Shown one piece after another: positions 1-5,403 of a stretch of 8,454 nt of DNA. A program made the translations under genes and the position numbers. The notes under the pieces were generated by a model. It did no database searches. It had not been told where the DNA came from and saw only the letters and a list, made by a program, of their open reading frames with translations. The stretch is taken from NCBI GenBank assembly GCA_945870115.1, contig CAMBRH010000143.1, positions 1 to 8,454 on the forward strand, given 5' to 3'. The stretch comes from Chitinophaga pinensis. GTDB lineage: Bacteria; Bacteroidota; Bacteroidia; Flavobacteriales_D; Crocinitomicaceae. Within the stretch, counting starts at the first letter, position 1. Every line of letters begins with the position of its first letter.

Positions 1-416
1 TCGATGATTGCAGAAAGTAAAAATGCAAGTAAACATATAATCCATAAAAGAGATAATTTGCTCTTTGTTTTAATCATTTTTTTTATCGTACCAAATCCAT
101 CAAAATGATCTATCATTTCAACGATAGCCATTGCTCCCATTAGGAAAACTAAAATTTCTGCCGTTTTTCCAAAATGATGCAATAAAGTGTTTTCAAGAAG
201 GTGCATTTTTGCTAAATGGTTCATTCCTGAAATGCCCATTAATTTTCCTTCATGCGGATTAAACCAAGTTGTAAAAGAATCAATCCCCAGAGCAACAACT
301 GTCCAAGCCAAAGCCATCATCAATAAGGCTGGAATTAATTTATCTATTTTCAATTTGTGTTCCATCGTAATTGCAATGTAACCAAGAATAAATATTAAGA
401 CAACAATTGTTTCCAT
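1..416 (-). CDS. nhaD: NhaD-type Na+/H+ antiporter, N-terminal part (runs off window)
   Basis: This reading frame starts at ATG 416-414 and stays open to base 1, giving 138 residues. It begins METIVVLIFILGYIAI and continues with EHKLKIDKLIPAL, the typical opening of flavobacterial NhaD proteins. Around residues 94-110 it carries GAMAIVEMIDHFDGFGTI, matching the conserved NhaD segment (M-T/A-I-V-E-x-I-D-x-x-x-G-F). Hydrophobic stretches at about 2-16, 27-45, 84-103 and 122-138 are membrane helices. NhaD proteins are inner-membrane secondary transporters that export Na+ (or Li+) in exchange for H+, for salt and pH homeostasis. Full members have about 440-480 residues, so roughly two thirds is missing here. 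The start gives a proper first helix; a promoter-like TATATTTA lies 24 bases upstream. The gene follows the kinase gene on the same strand, with a terminator between them, so it is probably transcribed separately. Family assignment is firm; the transported ion is inferred from the family. Confidence 0.88.
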   Translation of the reverse strand, partial: METIVVLIFILGYIAITMEHKLKIDKLIPALLMMALAWTVVALGIDSFTTWFNPHEGKLMGISGMNHLAKMHLLENTLLHHFGKTAEILVFLMGAMAIVEMIDHFDGFGTIKKMIKTKSKLSLLWIICLLAFLLSAII

Positions 417-439
417 AAAAAAACTAAAAAAATATTCCG

Positions 440-447
440 TAAATATA
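440..447 (-). promoter_or_regulatory. Candidate -7 promoter element for the antiporter gene
   Basis: The minus strand reads TATATTTA here, one base off the Bacteroidetes -7 consensus TAnnTTTG. A start site about 5-7 bases downstream would leave a leader of about 17-20 nt before ATG 416. It lies downstream of the terminator at 562-590, so it could drive the antiporter alone. The -33 element is poor (TTTA instead of TTTG at about the right distance), and such matches are easy to find by chance in DNA this AT-rich. Confidence 0.4.
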
Positions 448-561
448 GGTATTTTCTTTTTGAAGTTAAATAAGAATTTTTGCTTAATTAACTCCCGAAA
501 ATTAAACATCTATTTAACCTAAAAAATATTGAAATAACTTTTTAAAAGAATTATAATAAAT

Positions 562-590
562 AAAAAAAGTGAACACGTAAATGCCCACTT
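562..590 (-). terminator. Rho-independent terminator between kinase and antiporter genes
   Basis: On the minus strand, the arms AAGTGGGCA (590-582) and TGTTCACTT (575-567) form nine consecutive pairs, two of them G-U, around the loop TTTACG. A run of T follows directly (566-562). Flanking A/T bases can extend the stem. Read on the plus strand, two central pairs become A-C mismatches, so the terminator favours minus-strand transcripts. It lies about 100 nt past the kinase stop codon and probably ends the two-component operon; it would also stop transcripts from the promoter-like element at 623-630. Confidence 0.8.
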
Positions 591-622
591 CTTTTGATTT
601 TCTATACTATTTAAATTACGTA

Positions 623-630
623 CAAAGGTA
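623..630 (-). promoter_or_regulatory. Promoter-like -7 element TACCTTTG
   Basis: The minus strand reads TACCTTTG, a full match to the Bacteroidetes -7 consensus TAnnTTTG. I see no TTG or TTTG at the -33 distance (about 648-656), but a direct repeat with an 11-base period sits just upstream at 661-680. Transcription from here would meet the terminator at 590-562 after only a few tens of bases. It is therefore either a chance match or the source of a short or attenuated transcript. Confidence 0.35.
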
Positions 631-660
631 AAGAGGAATTTGAAGTATTATTAATTTTTA

Positions 661-680
661 ACCTTAGAAATACCTTAGAA
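661..680 (-). repeat. Tandem direct repeat TTCTAAGGT, 11-bp period, possible operator
   Basis: The nine-base unit TTCTAAGGT (minus strand) occurs at 680-672 and again at 669-661, identical and separated by two bases. The 11-base period is about one helical turn, the geometry used by OmpR/PhoB-family regulators, which bind direct repeats just upstream of the promoters they activate. It starts six bases after the kinase stop codon and ends 30 bases upstream of TACCTTTG at 630-623. The repeat is visible; the operator role is inferred. Confidence 0.5.
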
Positions 681-686
681 TATAAT

Positions 687-2045
687 TCAAGGAAATTTTA
701 AGTCGAATTGCGTCTGAAAATCGTCACGTGGGACCAGGCTGATGTCAATTTTATGTATTTCAGCTATTTGTTTAATTATAGACAATCCAATGCCAAAACC
801 TTTTATCTGAAGCGCATTTTTCGATCTAAAAAAAGGTTCAAAAATAGAATCAGCATCACTTTTTTGAATTTGCTGTCCGTCATTTAAAAACGTAATTTTT
901 AATTTATCATTTTCAAAATGCAAAGAGATAAAAATGGATTTATTTGAGGAAAACTTAATTCCATTTTCAATTAAATTCCAAAAACACGTTTTAATCAAAG
1001 TTTCGTTCAGTAGAAAATATAAACTGTTATCGTCTAAAGTCAAATTTTTTAAATCAATTTCTATTTTAGCATCTGGATTTTGTTTTAGAAATTCAGCTCT
1101 AGAATCCCACAATAATTCATCAACTCTCGTTTTTTTAAATTCTTGAATTACATTTTTATCAGAAAGTTTGGTTAATAAAAACATTTGGTGTGAAACCTCA
1201 TTTAAATTTTTGACATCGTCTAAAATTGATTCACAAAGATTTCGATATTCTTCATTCGTTCTTTCTTTTAATAAGCTTACTTCTAATTGAGAAGTTATGA
1301 TTGTAAGAGGATTCTTAAGTTCGTGGGCAGCATTTGAAGTGAAGTTTTTTTGAATTTTAAAAGCGTTTTCAATTCTTTCTAACATTTGATTAAATGTATT
1401 TACTAATCGACTCAATTCATCTTTGTTATTTAGAGTTTCTAGTCTTAAATTTAAATTTGTGGGAGAAATATCATCCACTTGATTCATGATGTCAGAAATT
1501 GGTTTCATGATCCTTTTTGTGAAAATCCAACCTGTTAAGGTTAATAAAGAAACAATCAGTATAAAAACAAAGAAGAGTATTTTCTTTAAATTTTCATAAT
1601 TTTTTAGTCCATAAGAATCCTTTGCTCTAGCGATTACAAAACAATCTTCACCATTTATTTTTTGTTTAAAACTCCAGATTACAAATTCATTTTCTTCAAG
1701 ATAATTTTCTCTTTTCTTTTTTAAATTATCGATGTAATCTTGGATTTTACTAATTTGATATTTACTTGAAGAATAGAGTCTGAATCCATTTGGTTTATAA
1801 ATAGAAATGTTTTCAAAATCGTACGCATCTTTATTGCCGTCATCAATAAAGTGAAGTAAAAACTCATTTTTATTCTTTAATTTTTCAAAGCGAAAGACCG
1901 TTGTTAAAGCCCTGTTTTTTAAGGATCGTGAAAACTTATTTGATCGAGAGTCTTTATATAAAAAGAAAATTAATACAAAGGCAACAAGCAAAAGAGATGC
2001 AGTAATTATAACATAATTAAAAGTCAATCTAGTTCTAATTTGCAT
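687..2045 (-). CDS. Membrane sensor histidine kinase (CusS/CzcS-like class)
   Basis: This is a 452-residue sensor kinase that should autophosphorylate in response to an envelope signal and pass the phosphate to the regulator encoded just upstream. Membrane helices lie at about 8-30 and 156-176, bracketing a periplasmic region of about 125 residues. That region has few obvious metal ligands (one Cys, C135, and one His, H65). A HAMP linker follows (about 177-229, with KRIMKPISDI). The HisKA box is NAAHELKNPLTII with phospho-acceptor H241. The ATPase domain shows the N box (N357, N361), an F box (FEPFFR, 402-407) and the G2 box GFGIGLS (416-422). The G1 box reads NDGQQI (388-393) where DxGxG is usual, so N388 and Q392 are departures. 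The start codon lies one base after the regulator's stop (TAA-A-ATG), implying translational coupling. The domain class is certain. The signal is not: metal, Na+ or envelope stress would all fit. Confidence 0.93.
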   Translation of the reverse strand: MQIRTRLTFNYVIITASLLLVAFVLIFFLYKDSRSNKFSRSLKNRALTTVFRFEKLKNKNEFLLHFIDDGNKDAYDFENISIYKPNGFRLYSSSKYQISKIQDYIDNLKKKRENYLEENEFVIWSFKQKINGEDCFVIARAKDSYGLKNYENLKKILFFVFILIVSLLTLTGWIFTKRIMKPISDIMNQVDDISPTNLNLRLETLNNKDELSRLVNTFNQMLERIENAFKIQKNFTSNAAHELKNPLTIITSQLEVSLLKERTNEEYRNLCESILDDVKNLNEVSHQMFLLTKLSDKNVIQEFKKTRVDELLWDSRAEFLKQNPDAKIEIDLKNLTLDDNSLYFLLNETLIKTCFWNLIENGIKFSSNKSIFISLHFENDKLKITFLNDGQQIQKSDADSIFEPFFRSKNALQIKGFGIGLSIIKQIAEIHKIDISLVPRDDFQTQFDLKFP

Positions 2046-2046
2046 T

Positions 2047-2727
2047 TTAATCTTCTGATTTTAAAATATAACCCATTCCATGAGAAGTATGAATTAATTT
2101 TTTTGAAAAAGGTTTATCAATCTTATTTCTTAAATAATTTACATAAACTTCAATCGTATTTGTTCCTGTGTTAAAATTGATATTCCAAACATCTTCAGCA
2201 ATGGATTTTTTCGAAATAACTTTATTTTGATTTTCTATAAAATACTTTATTAAATCAAACTCTCGATTTGTTAATTCTATCGTAGTTTCATTTCTTTTTG
2301 CGCTTTTTGAATCTAAATCTAAAATTAAATCAGCGAAAATTAATGTTTTATTTTCTTCGCGAATAATACTATTCCGCTTACTCAAAACATTGATTCGAGC
2401 TACCAATTCACGAAAAGCAAATGGTTTTACTAAATAATCATCCGCACCAGCATCAAAACCTGCGATTTTTTCATCTGTTGAACCTAAAGCTGTTAACAAT
2501 AAAATAGGTGTGTTCATGCCCATTTTACGAACATTCTTACACATTTCTACTCCATTTAATTGAGGTAAAATAATGTCTGAGATTATAACAGTATAATTAT
2601 TCTCTAAACAAGCTTTTTGTCCTGTTATTCCGTCAAATGCCAAATCAACTTGAAAACCATTTTCTTCCAACCCAATTCTAAGTGATTGAGCTGTTTTTAT
2701 TTCGTCTTCAATTAGTAATATTTTCAT
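2047..2727 (-). CDS. OmpR/PhoB-family response regulator
   Basis: This 226-residue cytoplasmic transcription factor has an N-terminal receiver domain (about 1-115) and a C-terminal winged-helix DNA-binding domain (about 125-224). All receiver residues are present: acidic pocket E7-D8, phospho-acceptor D51 (in IISDIILPQLNG), T79 (LLLTA) and K101 (in LVKPF). The winged helix shows the family pattern: ELTNREFDLIKYF (151-163), the recognition-helix segment NTIEVYVNYLRNKID (190-204) and the wing HTSHGMGYIL (213-222). Length is typical for the OmpR group. It is the first gene of a two-gene operon with the kinase. The closest familiar relatives are CusR/CzcR-type regulators of metal efflux, but the sequence alone does not show which promoters it controls. 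I see no convincing promoter in the 100 bases upstream; a strong terminator at 2830-2865 isolates it from the dehydrogenase gene, so one should exist. Confidence 0.94.
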   Translation of the reverse strand: MKILLIEDEIKTAQSLRIGLEENGFQVDLAFDGITGQKACLENNYTVIISDIILPQLNGVEMCKNVRKMGMNTPILLLTALGSTDEKIAGFDAGADDYLVKPFAFRELVARINVLSKRNSIIREENKTLIFADLILDLDSKSAKRNETTIELTNREFDLIKYFIENQNKVISKKSIAEDVWNINFNTGTNTIEVYVNYLRNKIDKPFSKKLIHTSHGMGYILKSED

Positions 2728-2829
2728 TTAGAATTAAATTAGGAAGGCTAAACTAAATATTATTTTTGACAATACCATTTTATTTAAAATTAAGAATTAT
2801 ATTTTTGATAAAAGTCTTTGTATAATTAC

Positions 2830-2865
2830 AAAAAAAAATGGACAACTATTTCTAGTCATCCATTT
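2830..2865 (-). terminator. Strong rho-independent terminator after the dehydrogenase gene
   Basis: On the minus strand, AAATGGATGACTA (2865-2853) pairs along its full 13 bases with TAGTTGTCCATTT (2848-2836), including two G-U pairs, around a GAAA tetraloop (2852-2849). A run of T follows at 2835-2830. It begins 20 nt past the dehydrogenase stop codon and separates that gene from the two-component operon. Confidence 0.93.
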
Positions 2866-2885
2866 ATAACAATTATTTTTTCAGC

Positions 2886-4115
2886 TTAAACCAATTGACT
2901 CAAAGCAATTTCGAATGCTGCTTTAGCAATGTTTGTTTTAACTGGATTATTTGCATGCGCTTTTACTAAAGCATTTTTAATGGTTTCGCTTGTATCATTG
3001 AAAATTCCTTCGTCAGAAATATTTTTCAAATCGTTACTCATTAAATAAGCAAAAACTCTAGCCATTCCACAATTTGAAATAAAATCTGGAATAACAGCTA
3101 AATTTGCATCAGCATGTTCAGCGATTGAACCAAAGAAAATTTCTGGATCTGCAAAAGGAACATTTGCCCCAGCTGAAATTACTTCAACTCCAGATTTAAT
3201 CATTCTTTCTAATTGATTTTGTGTAATCAATCTTGAAGCGGCACAAGGAACAAAAACATCTGCTTTTACATCCCAAATTTTTGCGTGAACCTCATCAAAT
3301 GACAATAAATTTGGGTGAACAAGTTCGTTTCCGTTTTTATTTAAGAAAAGTGTTTTTATTTCTTCAAATGTAAAACCTTCTTCATTAATCAAACCTCCTA
3401 CTCTATCGATTATTCCAACAATTTTTGCTCCTTCTTGCGCCATATAATAAGCTGCAGCTGAACCAACATTTCCCCAACCTTGAATAATTACTTTTTTTCC
3501 TGAAAGTGAACCACCCCAAATATTGTAAAAATGTCTAACAGATTCAGAAACTCCGTAACCTGTTATCATATCAGCAACAACGTATTTTCTTGAAACTTCA
3601 GGAGAAAAACGATTGTCTTCAATCACTTTCAAAACTCCATATCTCAATTGTCCAATTCTTTGAATTTTTTGAGATTCACGCGGTTGAAAATGTCCATTAA
3701 AAACTCCTTCTTGAGGATGCCAAACACCACAATCTTCTGTAATTGGAATAACTTCATGGATTTCATCCACATTTAAATCCCCTCCAGTTCCGTAATAATA
3801 TTTCAACAAAGGAGTTACCGCTGCGTACCATCTTTTCAAAACTCCTTCTTTACGAGGATCTTTTGGATCGAAATTAATACCTGATTTTGCTCCTCCAATT
3901 GCAGGACCAGAAACAGTGAATTTCACTTCCATTGTTTTAGCTAAAGATTCAACTTCGCGTTTGTCAAGACCAATTCTCATTCGAGTTCCACCTCCTGCAG
4001 CGCCTCCACGAAGTGAATTTATGACAACCCAACCTTCAGCTTCCGTTTCCGCATCTTTCCATTCAAATACGATTTCTGGTCTTTTATGTTCAAACTTTTG
4101 AAGTAAATCTTTCAT
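2886..4115 (-). CDS. Glu/Leu/Phe/Val dehydrogenase-family amino-acid dehydrogenase
   Basis: This 409-residue cytoplasmic enzyme belongs to the family that reversibly deaminates L-amino acids to 2-oxo acids with NAD(P)+. The N-terminal catalytic domain shows GGGTRMR (41-47) and GPAIGGAKSG (70-79). K65 and K77 are 12 residues apart, as are the substrate-binding and catalytic lysines of glutamate dehydrogenase (K113 and K125 of the Clostridium symbiosum enzyme). The likely catalytic aspartate is D113 (GTGGDLNVDE). The Rossmann fold follows with QGWGNVG (212-218) and D237 ending its second strand (VGIIDR). IPDFISNCGMARVFAY (342-357) corresponds to the usual PDxxxNxGG segment. The two residues that hold the glutamate side-chain carboxylate, Lys89 and Ser380 in the clostridial enzyme, appear to be Gly41 and Phe355 here. 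'Glutamate dehydrogenase' is therefore not a safe name. The gene is monocistronic by its flanking promoter (4150-4157) and terminator (2830-2865). Confidence 0.9.
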   Translation of the reverse strand: MKDLLQKFEHKRPEIVFEWKDAETEAEGWVVINSLRGGAAGGGTRMRIGLDKREVESLAKTMEVKFTVSGPAIGGAKSGINFDPKDPRKEGVLKRWYAAVTPLLKYYYGTGGDLNVDEIHEVIPITEDCGVWHPQEGVFNGHFQPRESQKIQRIGQLRYGVLKVIEDNRFSPEVSRKYVVADMITGYGVSESVRHFYNIWGGSLSGKKVIIQGWGNVGSAAAYYMAQEGAKIVGIIDRVGGLINEEGFTFEEIKTLFLNKNGNELVHPNLLSFDEVHAKIWDVKADVFVPCAASRLITQNQLERMIKSGVEVISAGANVPFADPEIFFGSIAEHADANLAVIPDFISNCGMARVFAYLMSNDLKNISDEGIFNDTSETIKNALVKAHANNPVKTNIAKAAFEIALSQLV

Positions 4116-4149
4116 ATATTTTAGTACTAATTTTTTCTAAATTAAAGGA

Positions 4150-4157
4150 CAAATGTA
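4150..4157 (-). promoter_or_regulatory. Promoter -7 element for the dehydrogenase gene
   Basis: The minus strand reads TACATTTG, an exact match to the Bacteroidetes -7 consensus TAnnTTTG, and predicts a leader of about 28-30 nt before ATG 4115. The -33 region, about 20 bases upstream, is T-rich (TTTTTCC) rather than a clear TTTG. Its position between the efflux and dehydrogenase genes suggests independent expression of the latter. No sound terminator is visible between the adaptor stop (4235) and this element, so read-through from the efflux genes is possible. Confidence 0.65.
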
Positions 4158-4234
4158 GAAAATCTTTTTGGAAAAGGGGAAAAACTTTCAAGGAATTAAC
4201 AAAATCGATTTTAACGTTAAAAAAACAACAATTT

Positions 4235-5368
4235 CTATTCTTCTAATGTTTTAGAAAAAAGTTCATAAGCTCCTTTGGAAACATATTTTTTATCAGATAA
4301 TTGATTGATGTTTTCAAAAGAAATTGCTGTAAATTCGTCATTTTTAGAAATTACATTCACTTTAATTTTTTCATAAACAGTCGATTTGCCATTGTTTTTA
4401 CGCATCAAGAAAATATAATTTTCACCTTTGTTTTCGACAATTGATTCCGTTGGCAAAGAGAAATTTTTAATGGATTGGGTTTTAATGATAGCTTTAAAAA
4501 ATGATCCTGGAATTAAAACCGAGTTTTCTTTGTTAAAATGGCAATGAACTTTCACCGTTTTATCCTTGTCCAGATCATGACCAATTAAATAAATTTTCCC
4601 GTAAACTGGGTTTTCTAAATTTGGAAAAATCATTTTGACATTTTGTTCTTGTTTTAATTTATAAATATCCTTTTCATAGACAGAGATTTCAGCGTGCGAA
4701 TGCTTAGTATCAATTAATTCTAACAATTGATCTTGTGGATTTACATAACTCCCCGTTTGAACAGTTACTTTTGTCACAATTCCGTCAAATGGTGCTCGAA
4801 GAATCACATTATTTTGCAAACCATTTTCACTTACATTTCCTAAATCTACGCCAGCAAGTTTTAATTTACTTCTTAACCCAAGATTTTTGGCTTTTGAACT
4901 CAAATAATTTGATTTAGCTTGTTGGAAATTTTTCAAACTTGTAGCTTCTTCCTTTGATAAAGTTTCTTGACGCTCAAATTCAGCTTTTAAATATTCCATG
5001 TTGCTCAAATTTTCCAAATAATCTTGTTGCATTTGAATTATTGAAGGATCTTCAATTTCAATTAATTTTTGACCTTTACGAACTTTCATTCCGTCAATAA
5101 TGTCAATAGATTTTACAAATCCACCAAATTTTGCGGTGATAATCGTTTTATTTTGAGGCGGAACTTCCACTTTGCCAAAAGCAAAAATTTCAGGAGAAAA
5201 TTCTCTTTCAAGTAAATCGGCATATTCAATTCCATTAAACTGAATTTGTTGATTTGTTAAACTTAATTCTTTGTTTGCTTCTTCAGTCACGTTTTCTGTA
5301 GCTTTTTCTCCACAAGATGTGATTGAAAGAAGAAAAATAAGAGCAAATATTTCTTTAAGGAGTTTCAT
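4235..5368 (-). CDS. czcB: CzcB-type RND efflux periplasmic adaptor lipoprotein
   Basis: This 377-residue membrane-fusion (adaptor) protein links an inner-membrane RND pump to its outer-membrane channel. A lipoprotein signal peptide ends in LSITSC, making C19 the likely lipidated residue. The first half of the lipoyl domain lies at about 76-108 (AKFGGFVKSIDIIDG, MKVRKGQKLIEIEDP). An alpha-helical hairpin rich in Gln, Glu and Lys follows (about 110-180), then the second lipoyl half at about 187-220 (VILRAPFDGIVTKV, GSYVNPQDQLLELID). The beta-barrel begins with HSHAEISVYEKDI (223-235), the form usual in CzcB-like proteins, and the membrane-proximal domain covers about 296-377. I see no His- or Met-rich metal-binding extension. 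The gene begins 35 nt after the pump-channel fusion, in an A/T-only leader without a Shine-Dalgarno sequence, and should be co-transcribed with it. The adaptor role is firm; the exact metal is not determined by this protein. Confidence 0.92.
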   Translation of the reverse strand: MKLLKEIFALIFLLSITSCGEKATENVTEEANKELSLTNQQIQFNGIEYADLLEREFSPEIFAFGKVEVPPQNKTIITAKFGGFVKSIDIIDGMKVRKGQKLIEIEDPSIIQMQQDYLENLSNMEYLKAEFERQETLSKEEATSLKNFQQAKSNYLSSKAKNLGLRSKLKLAGVDLGNVSENGLQNNVILRAPFDGIVTKVTVQTGSYVNPQDQLLELIDTKHSHAEISVYEKDIYKLKQEQNVKMIFPNLENPVYGKIYLIGHDLDKDKTVKVHCHFNKENSVLIPGSFFKAIIKTQSIKNFSLPTESIVENKGENYIFLMRKNNGKSTVYEKIKVNVISKNDEFTAISFENINQLSDKKYVSKGAYELFSKTLEE

Positions 5369-5403
5369 AATTTTATATTTTTAATAAAAATTTAATTTTT
5401 TCT

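Noticed and set aside
2761..2808. Two copies of TCAAAAATA (minus strand) 39 bases apart upstream of the response regulator
   Set aside because: The unit is A-rich, the spacing is not a whole number of helical turns, and there is no clear promoter nearby. Chance is likely.
2728..2829. Promoter for the two-component operon (TAGTTTAG, or TTGTCA with TATAAT-like sequences)
   Set aside because: A promoter must exist here or nearby, but each candidate fails on spacing or on a consensus position, so I do not mark one.
4196..4220. Nested AT palindromes (AAAATCGATTTT, TTAACGTTAA) between adaptor and dehydrogenase genes as a terminator or operator
   Set aside because: The stems are almost all A-T, the palindromes leave poor loops and there is no following T-run in the right place. 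They could be chance in this base composition.
4241..4256. Hairpin TTCTAA-AACA-TTAGAA at the end of the adaptor gene as a terminator
   Set aside because: It has a six-pair stem with one G-C pair, lies inside coding sequence, and the T-run is more than 10 bases away.
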